64,000 nucleotides of DNA from Khoudiadiopia massiliensis (GCA_900290095.1 OKQS01000001.1:372001-436000); one strand, 5' to 3'; numbered from the stretch's first letter, positions 8,801 to 16,701 are shown. Notes: generated by a model from the sequence alone, not told the origin. Numbers and translations: made by a program.

Positions 8801-11800
8801 TAGCTTGTCTGCAGTTTTTTGTGCTGGTGTTGTAGATGTTGCTGTTGCTGTAATTGTTGCATTGGCAGCTGTTATTGCTGTTCCTGCCGGTGTTGACCAT
8901 ACTGGATTTTCATATCCATCTTTTGCTGTTGCTGTTGGATACTTATCAGCTGTTAATGCTACTCCATCTTTTACATCGTATACTGGTGGATTTGTTAGTG
9001 CTTCTACTCCATCTCCAGCTACGAATGTTACTCTATGGTATCCATCTGGTGTTGTTGCATTTGGATTGTTTGTTCTGTCAATTACATCGTCTAGTTTTGC
9101 TACATTGATCTTTGCTTTTGCATTGTCTGTAGACTTGTCCGGATAAGTTACTACTACTGGAATTTCTACTGGCTTGCCAGCTTCTGATTCTTTTGGTGTG
9201 TAAGTTACTTTTCCTGTGTTTTCGTCTATTGTTGCGCCTTCTGGAGCTCCATCACCTAATTTGTATTTTGTTCCGTCTGGTGCTGTTGTAGCTTTTCCAT
9301 CTGCATCTGTAAATGTTGGTGCTTCTGTTGTTGCAGCTTCTCCTGCTTTTCCGGCTTTGTCTGCATATGCTGGTGTATAAAGATCAGAGTCTTTTTTAGC
9401 TACATTTATTTTTGCTGTTGCATTATCTTTTGTACCATCGCTATAAGTTACAACTACTGGTACGTTTATAGCTTGTCCTTCTTCACCAGTTTTTGGTGTG
9501 TAAGTTACAACACCTGTATTTGGATCAACTTGAGCACCTGTTGGAGCGTCAGCACCTAATGCATAAGTTACTCCTGTTGGTGTTACTGGTTTATTATCTT
9601 TATCAGTAAATGTTGGAGCGGCTACTGTTGCTTCTGTTCCAACTTTTCCATCAACTGCTGTATATTTTGGTTCGTATAATGAGTTATCTTTTGCTTTTGT
9701 AACGACTAAAGGAACTTTGTCTACGTGATTTGCTTTTACTAAAACTTCCTTACCGGCGTCATTTGTTTTGTAGATGTCATAAGTTACTTCTACGTTTGGT
9801 CCCGGATCACCATTTAGAACATCTTCTGTTGCTTCTACTTTTGCTATCGGTGTTCCTGTAATCTTAAAGCCTTTTGCTGCGTCGCCTGTAACTGAAAGAC
9901 CATCAATTGCTTTAGTGAATTTTACACTCTTCATCTTGTAGATGTAAGGTCTTCCATTCGGGTCTGTTGCCGGTTCCGGTTTTACATCTTGGCTATAGGC
10001 TACGCCTACTTCTCCGGCTTTAAGAGGAGAGTCGGTTACTGCAATATAACGAGCTCTTGTTCCTTCGATATTTCCTGAAGGGTCCGGTAAGACTGTCTTG
10101 AAATTAACTTTATAAAGACCAGCTTCTTTTGCCTTACCTGAAATAGTTCCATCTGTAGCACCGATTTTCAAATCTGCTGGTAATCCAGTTGCAGAATAAG
10201 TTGCGCCTTTCATTTCTTTGTCGCCGGCTTTTGGATTGGCGATAGATACGTTATCGTAACGAGAAATGAACAAATGGCTGACTTCTACGGTAAAGGAGTC
10301 TGCTGCAATTGGTTGATTTTCAAGACTTCCGTCCGGTTTTACTCTGTAAAGTTTTGCCGTATATTCTGTTGTTTTATTAATAGTAAGCTTGCTTGTGTCA
10401 AGTGGTGCTGAAGGAATTGTTCCTGTTGAGCTTGGTTGTTGTGCAGTACCCCTGCTATTAGGCACTTCATTTCCATCGGGGTCATACCATACGATTACGA
10501 ATTTGTCGGTTGCGTGTTTGTAAGGAAGTCCTGTCGTCTTTGTCTGTGCAACGTCTCCCGGCAATGCCGTATTGGCATCGGAGTCATAATTCGTAATATC
10601 GAAGTTTATTCCCGGTGAGCCGAAGCCGAAGTCTGCTCTGACATTGTTTGCAGCCAGTGCAGTTGTATTTCCAAAAGCAGTTTGAGCCCATCCATTATGA
10701 TAGCCCCAGTTGCCTGTAAGTCCACTTATACCTGTGAACCAGTTATTGTTATAAGGTGTCATAACACGTATGTCTTCTGTATCAACTGCGGAAATAAACA
10801 TCCAGTCATTGTTAATGTGCTTTGCGTCTTTTGGTAAAGCTGCGAGAGTAAAAGAACCATCTGTAGCTTTGTCTGCAACTTTGCCCACTCTATCTTTTAG
10901 TGCTTGAGGCCAACTAGGTGGTATTTTATAATCGTAAACATCGCCGTTTCTTGCCGGACCCCAAGTTCCGTTAAATTGGATTTTATAATCACCTTCGGCA
11001 TTGGTTCCGGTTATTGGGCCAGTTGTTTTTGTCGTTACAGTTTCAGCAATCCATTGGTCAGGATGTGCCTCTACTTGCTCTTGAATCCATTTTTGAAGCT
11101 GAGCCTCTAAAGCGTAGGACCACTTGCTTCCACGAATATCGTCAGCACTTCTAAGGTTCATCCTTGCAACTGTGGCATCACTATAGATTTGCTTCAAAGC
11201 ATAGTCTGAAAGATAAGATGCTTTAATTTGAACGCCCGGTGCCGGTGATGACGGTGTGGCTACAATACCCCATTGAGTTCCTCCGGATGGTGATTCATAG
11301 TCCCATGTAACTTTTCCCCATACAGTACCTCCGCTTCCGATACCTGTTAATGCTGGAGGTGTTTCTGTTGCATTTGCCTTGTGCATAAAGGCCTTTGGCT
11401 TTTCCATGAATAGGATCTTCATGTCACTAATGGTATTAGGTACTACATCAGTTGTTGCTCCGCCTTGTGATACCCAGGAATTATCGGAAGGGAATACGAC
11501 ATTTTCGCCGGTGATATATTGAAGTTGGTGGTCTTTTAAGCTAGCCGGAAGATTTTTGTCATCAATCCAGAACCTGTATTTTTCATTACCACCTGATACG
11601 GTCGTATCGGCATCGAATTTAATAATCTTGCCGTCTGATGCCAGATAAGGCTTTAAACCTATATTAAGTCTACCTTGTGCATCGGATACTGCCGTATAAA
11701 CCGGCGATGCATAGCCGCCATTTTCAAACCATTGGAAGTAGGCTCTGACGCCTTCAATTGGTATAAATTGTTGGTTTTGTGCACCGCCTGATAATGGCAG

Positions 11801-12004
11801 GTTAAGGTCGCCACCTACTTGTATTCCTACATAGGCATGGATGGCGTTTTTCGCGTCGTTGCTTACCTGTGATTCAATGGCGCCTCCCGCTTTCTTTTCT
11901 TCTGGCCCTGCTAAAGCGCTCGCCGGAAACATCGGCAATATCATGGCCAAAGAAATGACCCAGGCAAGCACTTTATTTGCAAAGCCTTTTTTACTGTTTT
12001 GCAT
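5849..12004 (-). CDS. Giant cell-wall-binding (CWB2) surface protein with Rib-like repeats
   Basis: A 2051-residue exported protein. Residues 1-33 form a signal peptide (KGFANKVLAWVISLAMILPMFPASALA). An N-terminal region of about 550 residues, which I do not recognise, is followed by an Ig-like putative segment (GLPADLKIGATDGTISG) and one divergent Rib/alpha-type module (YEPKYTAVDGKVGTEA...). Residues 877-1635 are four near-identical 192-residue units, each a Rib-like module plus a second module containing GYHRVTFVAGDGVEAL. After another Ig-like segment come three CWB2 domains (about 1758-2051) with the recurring motifs RIGGxDRxxTA and xxYIxGRExAxS, which bind secondary cell-wall polymer noncovalently. 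There is no LPXTG. AAAGGAG lies 6 bases before the ATG. Likely an S-layer-type or adhesin protein; ligand unknown. Confidence 0.9.
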   Translation of the reverse strand: MQNSKKGFANKVLAWVISLAMILPMFPASALAGPEEKKAGGAIESQVSNDAKNAIHAYVGIQVGGDLNLPLSGGAQNQQFIPIEGVRAYFQWFENGGYASPVYTAVSDAQGRLNIGLKPYLASDGKIIKFDADTTVSGGNEKYRFWIDDKNLPASLKDHQLQYITGENVVFPSDNSWVSQGGATTDVVPNTISDMKILFMEKPKAFMHKANATETPPALTGIGSGGTVWGKVTWDYESPSGGTQWGIVATPSSPAPGVQIKASYLSDYALKQIYSDATVARMNLRSADDIRGSKWSYALEAQLQKWIQEQVEAHPDQWIAETVTTKTTGPITGTNAEGDYKIQFNGTWGPARNGDVYDYKIPPSWPQALKDRVGKVADKATDGSFTLAALPKDAKHINNDWMFISAVDTEDIRVMTPYNNNWFTGISGLTGNWGYHNGWAQTAFGNTTALAANNVRADFGFGSPGINFDITNYDSDANTALPGDVAQTKTTGLPYKHATDKFVIVWYDPDGNEVPNSRGTAQQPSSTGTIPSAPLDTSKLTINKTTEYTAKLYRVKPDGSLENQPIAADSFTVEVSHLFISRYDNVSIANPKAGDKEMKGATYSATGLPADLKIGATDGTISGKAKEAGLYKVNFKTVLPDPSGNIEGTRARYIAVTDSPLKAGEVGVAYSQDVKPEPATDPNGRPYIYKMKSVKFTKAIDGLSVTGDAAKGFKITGTPIAKVEATEDVLNGDPGPNVEVTYDIYKTNDAGKEVLVKANHVDKVPLVVTKAKDNSLYEPKYTAVDGKVGTEATVAAPTFTDKDNKPVTPTGVTYALGADAPTGAQVDPNTGVVTYTPKTGEEGQAINVPVVVTYSDGTKDNATAKINVAKKDSDLYTPAYADKAGKAGEAATTEAPTFTDADGKATTAPDGTKYKLGDGAPEGATIDENTGKVTYTPKESEAGKPVEIPVVVTYPDKSTDNAKAKINVAKLDDVIDRTNNPNATTPDGYHRVTFVAGDGVEALTNPPVYDVKDGVALTADKYPTATAKDGYENPVWSTPAGTAITAANATITATATSTTPAQKTADKLTPAYADKAGKAGEAATTEAPTFTDADGKATTAPDGTKYKLGDGAPEGATIDENTGKVTYTPKESEAGKPVEIPVVVTYPDKSTDNAKAKINVAKLDDVIDRTNNPNATTPDGYHRVTFVAGDGVEALTNPPVYDVKDGVALTADKYPTATAKDGYENPVWSTPAGTAITAANATITATATSTTPAQKTADKLTPAYADKAGKAGEAATTEAPTFTDADGKATTAPDGTKYKLGDGAPEGATIDENTGKVTYTPKESEAGKPVEIPVVVTYPDKSTDNAKAKINVAKLDDVIDRTNNPNATTPDGYHRVTFVAGDGVEALTNPPVYDVKDGVALTADKYPTATAKDGYENPVWSTPAGTAITAANATITATATSTTPAQKTADKLTPAYADKAGKAGEAATTEAPTFTDADGKATTAPDGTKYKLGDGAPEGATIDENTGKVTYTPKESEAGKPVEIPVVVTYPDKSTDNAKAKINVAKLDDVIDRTNNPNATTPDGYHRVTFVAGDGVEALTNPPVYDVKDGVALTADKYPTATAKDGYENPVWSTPAGTAITAANATITATATSTTPDTTAPKAPTVTANDDGSVTVTPPTDADTKTVTVKYKDNDGNDKTVTATKGDDGKWKVPAGSEVTVDETTGAITIPEDKVKDNTDVTATAKDGSNNESEAGKATAKAKTPGGNNNVVPPQKPTIDQRIGGKDRIDTAIEISKKYYSYADNVIIARSDDFPDALTASVLAKALNAPILLTNPGALDSRVKAEIERLGAKNIYIIGRENAISMNAEGQLKALGKVERIGGSDRYETSAMVARRVVGLVGDKGIAVIATGENFADALSMSPFAAKNGYPILLVSHNKVPGVIEKAIKDLGIKSVYIAGREMAVSYKVQKALPKLIERVGGSDRYETSAKIAETFFTNANKAFMASGQVFADALVIGPVAANENAPVLLTRSNELPKAIKKNVEYSNYKNIVLIGLKNAIGEKVEEALTK
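7098..9374 (-). repeat. Four tandem 576-bp coding repeats
   Basis: Four in-frame copies with a period of exactly 576 bp (192 codons); the copy nearest the 3' end of the gene lacks the linker AQKTADKL. Copies are nearly identical at nucleotide level. I found one variable position, which alternates G, A, G, A at 7316, 7892, 8468 and 9044 (plus strand), pointing to duplication of a two-unit block. The block favours particular Ala, Thr and Val codons compared with the flanks. Confidence 0.95.
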
Positions 12005-12088
12005 TACTTACTCCTTTCCCAATATTCTTAACACTCCTTACCAAAATATTCGGCAAATTTTAGACTATTTACTATTAAATAGATCATA

Positions 12089-12138
12089 TTTGTACAATAC
12101 CAGTTTACTACATTTGTATCCTTTTTGTAACATTTGTT
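12089..12138 (-). promoter_or_regulatory. TTTGTA direct repeats upstream of the surface-protein gene
   Basis: In the 233-bp gap 12005-12237 the plus strand carries TTTGTA at 12089, 12113 and 12124 and TTTGTT at 12133 (TACAAA on the coding strand), spaced 24, 11 and 9 bases. They lie 85-135 bases upstream of the ATG and overlap any plausible promoter (for instance TTAACA-16-TACAAA on the coding strand). Possibly operator repeats; the regulator is unknown. Confidence 0.35.
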
Positions 12139-12176
12139 AAGAGTTTCCAAGCTTTAAAAAATTAGTTGTTTAGTAA

Positions 12177-12220
12177 ATAAAAAGGGCCGAATCAAACAAT
12201 CTTTTGAAACAGCCCTTTAT
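12177..12220 (-). terminator. Terminator downstream of the gcvT-like gene
   Basis: On the minus strand AAAGGGC pairs with GCCCTTT around an imperfect inner stem (TTTCAAA/TTTGATT region), followed by TTTTTATTTA. Confidence 0.75.
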
Positions 12221-12237
12221 ACTCGCACTAATTGTAA

Positions 12238-13245
12238 CTAAGCGTTAACCCTTTCGTTTGCAGGATCGTAGAAAACTCTATCCGTCAGCTGAGCCTCATA
12301 GCCGCCGATCTCCGCCTTGTCACCTACCTTAGCCTTATCATTGTCAACCAAAGCAAAGCCTATGTTTTTTCCTACTGTGTATCCATAGCAGAAGACCGTG
12401 GCCTTGCCTGCCTTTTCTCCATTAACTTCAACAGGAGTTCCGGGCTCAATCTCGGCCCCATCATCCTCAACTGTGAAGCCTAGGAGCGAACGCTTGGCTC
12501 CCTCTTCCTTGACTTTCAAGAGAGCCTCCTTGCCTATAAAATCTGTCTTCCAAGCAACCGTCCAGCCGAAGTCTACTTCCAAGGGGTTGGTCCCTGCTAT
12601 ATCGCTCATCAGAACATAGCCCTTTTCCCTGGGCAGGCTGGTCAGGATAACATCTGTTGTCATTTTGACAATGCCGAATTCCTTGCCGGCCTCTTCAAGT
12701 TTTTCTTCCAAGAGATCATTATATTCGGGGTTTAAATAAACTTCGTAGCCTAACTCACCTGTAAAACCCGACCTGGCAACTTTGACGTCATGGCCTTGGA
12801 AACAATTGTCTTCAATATAGAAGTGTTTTATGGGTTCTACCGGCTTGTCCAGGATTTTATCCAGGACTTTAGCTGACTTGGGGCCCTGGACTGCATACAT
12901 TGACACCTTGCTTGTGATGTCTTTATATGAAACGGTCTCACTTTCCTTCTCTTTATCAAAGTGTTTGATCATCTGGTCGATATAGAGGGTTGAAATCCAA
13001 TATTTTTCTTCTTCAATGCGGAATATAATTACATCATCTATGATAATACCGTCATGATTCAGCATGGTGGTATACTTGGCCTGGCCGATCTTAGCCTTGC
13101 TAAAAGAGTTTACGAACATCCTGTCCAAAAACTTGCCTGCACACTTACCTGTCACTTCCAGAAGCTGGTGGGTAAAGTTATAGTAACCGACAGCCTCCCT
13201 GATAGCCTCATGTTCTTGTCTCATGGTCTTGTCCTGCTTTGTCAT
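12238..13245 (-). CDS. GcvT-like aminomethyltransferase family protein, stand-alone
   Basis: A 335-residue member of the glycine cleavage T-protein/folate-dependent family. It shows EHEAIREAVGYYNF at the N terminus, the folate-site segment GIIIDDVIIFRI, VQGPKSAKVLDK, the RSGFTGELGYEVYL block (about 175-190) and a C-terminal barrel domain (IGFALVDNDKAKVGDKAEI). The usual N-terminal PFAGWxMP segment is missing. The ATG at 13245 was chosen because AAGGGG precedes it. No gcvH, gcvP or lpd is in the window, so it may be a THF-dependent demethylase or aminomethyltransferase acting on another substrate, not part of glycine cleavage. It is separated from fchA-folD by only 87 bases, so cotranscription is possible. 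Confidence 0.75.
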   Translation of the reverse strand: MTKQDKTMRQEHEAIREAVGYYNFTHQLLEVTGKCAGKFLDRMFVNSFSKAKIGQAKYTTMLNHDGIIIDDVIIFRIEEEKYWISTLYIDQMIKHFDKEKESETVSYKDITSKVSMYAVQGPKSAKVLDKILDKPVEPIKHFYIEDNCFQGHDVKVARSGFTGELGYEVYLNPEYNDLLEEKLEEAGKEFGIVKMTTDVILTSLPREKGYVLMSDIAGTNPLEVDFGWTVAWKTDFIGKEALLKVKEEGAKRSLLGFTVEDDGAEIEPGTPVEVNGEKAGKATVFCYGYTVGKNIGFALVDNDKAKVGDKAEIGGYEAQLTDRVFYDPANERVNA

Positions 13246-13332
13246 AAAGATCCCCTTTCCTAGCATAAAGCTAATATTACAAACATTTTCCCTTATAACT
13301 ATATTTTACCCTTTTTCTGGGGAAATTTAATC

Positions 13333-13980
13333 CTATTGCTCAATTTTATTTAAAATTTTTTTTATTATTTCATCATGGATTTTTTGGGCTTTTACCGACA
13401 TATCTTCCATCTCAGATTCGATAGCTTCTTTAGCGGACCTTTCTTTCAGCATGGCCGTGTTTATGGTGACATTGAGTGATGCCGTCTTAATTGCCGTGTT
13501 GGCCAAGATCAGACCGGAAGCCGCATCTGTCAAGGCCAGACGACTTCCTTTGTTCCAGACTTCTTCAGTCAACTCGATAATTTTTAAGCATTTCCTGATT
13601 ATTTCCATTGGGGCCCTGCAAGCCTCTTTCAAAGCTTCTTCCATGATCTTCCGCTTTTTGAGCTTTTCTTCGTCACTTTCAGCTTTCAATTTGTATGCTC
13701 GTGAAAGCGGGATAAAGCCGAGAGCATCCTCTTCAACCAAGCTCCTTAAATTAAGGGATATCTCCTCGAGTTCTTGCCTTGATTTCTTCAAGACCTCCTC
13801 ATATTCTGCATAGGACTTTTTCCCTATTGAAAGGTTGAGATACATAATTAGGAGAGATGCCGCCAATGATCCAATATAGGCTGAGGCTCCGCCCCCACCC
13901 GGAACAGGAGACTTGGAGGCCAGTTTCTCAGCAAAGTCATTGCAGGAGTCTTCCATGAAGTTAAAGTCCCTGTCAGTCAC
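13333..13980 (-). CDS. fchA: Methenyl-THF cyclohydrolase / formiminotransferase-cyclodeaminase family protein
   Basis: A 215-residue protein of the FTCD_C family, which covers the cyclodeaminase domain of FTCD and the monofunctional methenyl-THF cyclohydrolase FchA of clostridia. The hallmark SPVPGGGGASA lies near residues 25-35, and the rest is the expected all-helical fold with a long charged middle. There is no formiminotransferase domain, so cyclohydrolase is the better reading. It starts at GTG 13980, which shares its first base with the folD stop (TAGTG), and GGGAGG from the end of folD is its binding site. The two are therefore translationally coupled, supporting consecutive roles in folate one-carbon interconversion. 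Confidence 0.85.
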   Translation of the reverse strand: MTDRDFNFMEDSCNDFAEKLASKSPVPGGGGASAYIGSLAASLLIMYLNLSIGKKSYAEYEEVLKKSRQELEEISLNLRSLVEEDALGFIPLSRAYKLKAESDEEKLKKRKIMEEALKEACRAPMEIIRKCLKIIELTEEVWNKGSRLALTDAASGLILANTAIKTASLNVTINTAMLKERSAKEAIESEMEDMSVKAQKIHDEIIKKILNKIEQ

Positions 13981-14837
13981 TATTTGCCTCCCTCTGTAAG
14001 GTTTTTGCAGGCCCTGATAAGGTGCTTGGCCAGGACCGTGGTAGTAATGCCGCTCACGCCGCCCGGTGTCGGTGTCAGGGCCTCTACTATGTCCTCAACC
14101 GCTTCTCTGTTAACATCCCCCTTGAGCTTGCCGTTTACAAAGGAGGTCCCCACGTCAATAATAACCTGACCCGGACTTACATAAGTTTCATCTATAAGGC
14201 CCGGGACCCCGCAAGCTGAAATTAATACATGGGCTTTCTTCGAATAAAGGCGACTGTCTTCGGTAAAAACATTGCATAGGGATACGGTCGCCAATTCATT
14301 TGAAAGGAGCATTGCCAGGGGCCTTCCAACCACAAGTCCACTCCCTATTATGCAAAACTCCCTGCCTTTTATGGGAATGTCATAAAATTTCAGGGTCTCC
14401 ATGACTGCCTGAGGGGCACAGTATGAGAATCCGTCCGCCCAGCCGGCCAAGATTGATCCCAAGTTTTCTGCTGTTGCGCAGTCGACGTCCTTTTCCTTGC
14501 ATATGGCCTCTTTAACTTTGCGATCGTCAAATCTTTCATCCAGAGGTTGGAATAGGAGGATGCCGTGTATTTCGGTATCATTGCTCAGCTTTTCGATTTC
14601 TCCAATCAGGCTCTCCTGGTCTATATCCTCATCCAAGACTATGTTCTTAACGCCTAAATCGTAAGCGGTCATTTTCTTCACAATGCCTTTTTCATAAGAG
14701 ATGTCCGGTCCCTTTTGCCCAACCCTCACAGTTGCCAAGGTGGGTGTCACTCCCCTGTCACTCAATTTGGACAGATCTTCTTCCCAGGCTGATTTGAGTC
14801 CTTCATTGACTTCCTTTGCTAAAAGTAATTTGGCCAT
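13980..14837 (-). CDS. folD: Methylene-THF dehydrogenase (FolD family), divergent active site
   Basis: A 285-residue FolD-family protein. The NAD(P) segment GSGLVVGRPLAMLL and the C-terminal TPTPGGVSGITT are recognisable but deviate from the usual TPVPGGVGPMT. By position the catalytic lysine is kept (Lys54), as is the aspartate of KDVD (Asp119). The usual tyrosine four residues before the lysine is Lys50, the usual glutamine of VQLPLP is Phe96 (ILLFQPL), and DGFH has become DCAT. The family normally has dehydrogenase and cyclohydrolase activity; these changes, with fchA coupled behind it, suggest mainly dehydrogenase (inference). The ATG at 14837 has GAAAGGA upstream; a longer frame would run into the rubrerythrin terminator. 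Confidence 0.88.
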   Translation of the reverse strand: MAKLLLAKEVNEGLKSAWEEDLSKLSDRGVTPTLATVRVGQKGPDISYEKGIVKKMTAYDLGVKNIVLDEDIDQESLIGEIEKLSNDTEIHGILLFQPLDERFDDRKVKEAICKEKDVDCATAENLGSILAGWADGFSYCAPQAVMETLKFYDIPIKGREFCIIGSGLVVGRPLAMLLSNELATVSLCNVFTEDSRLYSKKAHVLISACGVPGLIDETYVSPGQVIIDVGTSFVNGKLKGDVNREAVEDIVEALTPTPGGVSGITTTVLAKHLIRACKNLTEGGK

Positions 14838-14876
14838 AATATGTCCTTTCTCAAACTCCGTATAATAATTTTCTCC

Positions 14877-14945
14877 AATAAAAAAAGGAGCAGCTGTTCT
14901 CAGAATAAGAATATCAGAGATTCTCATCTGATTACAACTGCTCCA
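14877..14945 (-). terminator. Terminator of rubrerythrin
   Basis: On the minus strand GGAGCAGTTGT pairs with ACAGCTGCTCC around a large structured loop, followed by TTTTTTT. It lies between rubrerythrin and folD, so folD probably has its own start of transcription within or right after it. Confidence 0.85.
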
Positions 14946-14987
14946 AAAGTGAAATTAACCTAAGCTCTTATATTACAAGCCAAGGTA

Positions 14988-15575
14988 TTAATAGGTTTCT
15001 TCAAAGATCTCGAAGAAGCTCTGCGGATGATCGCAAGCCGGGCACTTTTTAGGTGCTTCCTTGCTGAAGCAGATATAGCCACAGTTATTGCACTTCCAAT
15101 AAACCTTCTCTTCACGTTTGAATACGCGATCATTCTTTAAGTTTTCAAGAAGTTTCTTAAAGCGTGTTGCATGGCAATCTTCTACCTTGCCGATCTGACG
15201 CCAATGACTTGCTATCTCAGGGAAGCCTTCTTCCTCAGCAACGTCAGCAAATGTGGGATATAAGTCGTCAGCTTCTTCCAACTCGCCGTTAACAGCGGCC
15301 TGAAGGTTTTCTTCAGTTGTGTGGAAGGCTACCGGATACTCGGCATCGATCTCTATTCCTTCTCCCGATCCATAAGCTTCTACCAAATATTTATAGAATC
15401 TTTTAGCGTGTTCTCTTTCATTTCCGGCTGTTTCTTCAAAAATGTTCTGGATCTGAACAAAGCCGTCTTTTTTTGCCTGCTTGGCTGCCATAGTGTAACG
15501 CATGTTTGCCTGTGATTCACCTGCAAATGATTTCAACAGGTTTACAGCTGTTTTACTACCCTTTAATTCTGCCAT
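14988..15575 (-). CDS. rbr: Rubrerythrin
   Basis: A diiron peroxidase that removes hydrogen peroxide in anaerobes. The 195-residue product has a four-helix ferritin-like domain with iron ligands in the EETAGNEREHAKRF segment (about 47-60) and in ADVAEEEGFPEIASHWRQIG, which ends in a helix with CHATRF. A C-terminal rubredoxin-like domain has cysteines in WKCNNCGY and CPACDHP. This is the standard length and order. A perfect AAGGAGG precedes the ATG. It is a single-gene unit with its own terminator; a GCCTGC/GCAGGC hairpin sits in the leader. Rubredoxin, its usual electron donor, is encoded 14 kb away at 29577. Confidence 0.96.
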   Translation of the reverse strand: MAELKGSKTAVNLLKSFAGESQANMRYTMAAKQAKKDGFVQIQNIFEETAGNEREHAKRFYKYLVEAYGSGEGIEIDAEYPVAFHTTEENLQAAVNGELEEADDLYPTFADVAEEEGFPEIASHWRQIGKVEDCHATRFKKLLENLKNDRVFKREEKVYWKCNNCGYICFSKEAPKKCPACDHPQSFFEIFEETY

Positions 15576-15596
15576 TTTTACCTCCTTAAATTTCTC

Positions 15597-15612
15597 GCCT
15601 GCTTTTGCAGGC
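15597..15612 (-). other. Leader hairpin of rubrerythrin mRNA
   Basis: GCCTGC-AAAA-GCAGGC on the minus strand, about 10 bases upstream of the ribosome binding site. With no U tract it is not a terminator; it could stabilise the mRNA 5' end. The rest of the 261-bp gap to the exonuclease gene is AT-rich with no convincing promoter that I can pick. Confidence 0.4.
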
Positions 15613-15836
15613 TAAAGATATTTACACTACCTTTTTAATTCTACCATATCCCCAAATATCTTGTGCTTTTAACACCTAATATCAATATCGGGAATTATAT
15701 TATTTTACCCCTTTTAAGCTTTAATAAACCTTACTTATCTAATATGATATTATTTAATATAGATGTGAAAGAGAGGCAAGGAGAGTGGAAAAATACTCTT
15801 TGATGCTTATAAAAACAAAAAAAGAAAGGGATAAAA

Positions 15837-16670
15837 TTGAAAATTATTTCTTGGAATATCGACTCCTTGAATGCCGCCCTGACCTCAGATTCAAACAGGG
15901 CCCTGATGACCAGGCAAGTCCTGGAAGATATAATCGCCCATGATCCTGATGTCTTCGCCATACAGGAGACCAAGCTCAGGGTTGAGGGACCGACGAAAAA
16001 ACATTTGGAAATTCTTGAGAAAAAATTTCCTGACTACAACTTTGTTTGGAGATCATCCGAACCCCCTGCCAGAAAGGGCTATGCCGGCACCATGTTTCTG
16101 TATAAAAAGGCCTATGAGCCCAAAGTGCATTTTCCAAATATCGGCTCCCCCGATACCATGGATATGGAGGGCCGTCTTATAACCCTGGAATTTGACAAGG
16201 TCTTTTTAAACACTGTTTATACTCCCAATGCCGGTGACAAGCTTAAAAGGCTTGGAGAGCGTCAGGACTGGGATAGGAAATATGCCGATTATCTTGAGGA
16301 GTTGAATAAGATAAAGCCTGTTATAGCTATGGGTGATTTCAATGTCGCCCATGAGGAAATCGACCTGGCCAATCCGGACAGCAACCACATGTCGGCAGGT
16401 TTTACGGATGAGGAGAGATCGGGCTTCAGTGCCCTACTTGATCGAGGTTTTACAGACTCTTTCCGCTACCTGCACGGAAATGTGGAAGGGGCCTATACTT
16501 GGTGGGCCCAACGGGTCATAACTTCAAAAATCAACAATTCGGGTTGGAGGATCGACTATTTCCTGGTCTCGGACAGGATCAAAGACCATGTAATAAAATC
16601 TGAAATGATAGACTCGGGAGACAGGCAGGACCACACTCCTCTGATGTTTGAAATTAGCAGTGAAATATAG
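15837..16670 (+). CDS. exoA: Exonuclease III-type AP endonuclease
   Basis: DNA repair enzyme of the Xth/ExoA family that cuts 5' to abasic sites and trims 3' ends. In 277 residues it shows the family series: WNIDSLN at the N terminus, the metal-binding glutamate in FAIQETKL, MEGRLITLEF, LNTVYTPNAG, GDFNVAHEEIDL, RIDYFLVS and the C-terminal catalytic histidine in DHTPLMF. The start is TTG at 15837, with GAAAGGG a few bases upstream; no in-frame ATG sits near the conserved MKIISWN beginning. It is transcribed alone on the plus strand between minus-strand genes. Confidence 0.93.
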   Translation: MKIISWNIDSLNAALTSDSNRALMTRQVLEDIIAHDPDVFAIQETKLRVEGPTKKHLEILEKKFPDYNFVWRSSEPPARKGYAGTMFLYKKAYEPKVHFPNIGSPDTMDMEGRLITLEFDKVFLNTVYTPNAGDKLKRLGERQDWDRKYADYLEELNKIKPVIAMGDFNVAHEEIDLANPDSNHMSAGFTDEERSGFSALLDRGFTDSFRYLHGNVEGAYTWWAQRVITSKINNSGWRIDYFLVSDRIKDHVIKSEMIDSGDRQDHTPLMFEISSEI

Positions 16671-16701
16671 GGGCTTTGCTGACAACTGTAAATCCCCACC
16701 T

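Noticed and set aside
7126-9146. Repeated plus-strand open frames of 168 and 84 codons opposite the surface-protein repeats
   Set aside because: They recur once per 576-bp unit, are low in complexity, and have no binding sites; they are shadows of the biased codons in the true minus-strand gene.
7098-9374. Tandem repeats as a CRISPR-like or intergenic satellite array
   Set aside because: The period is 576 bp, the copies are in frame and fully coding, with no short spacers.
14838-14927. N-terminal extension of FolD
   Set aside because: It would translate through the rubrerythrin terminator; the ATG at 14837 has a good binding site and matches the family start.
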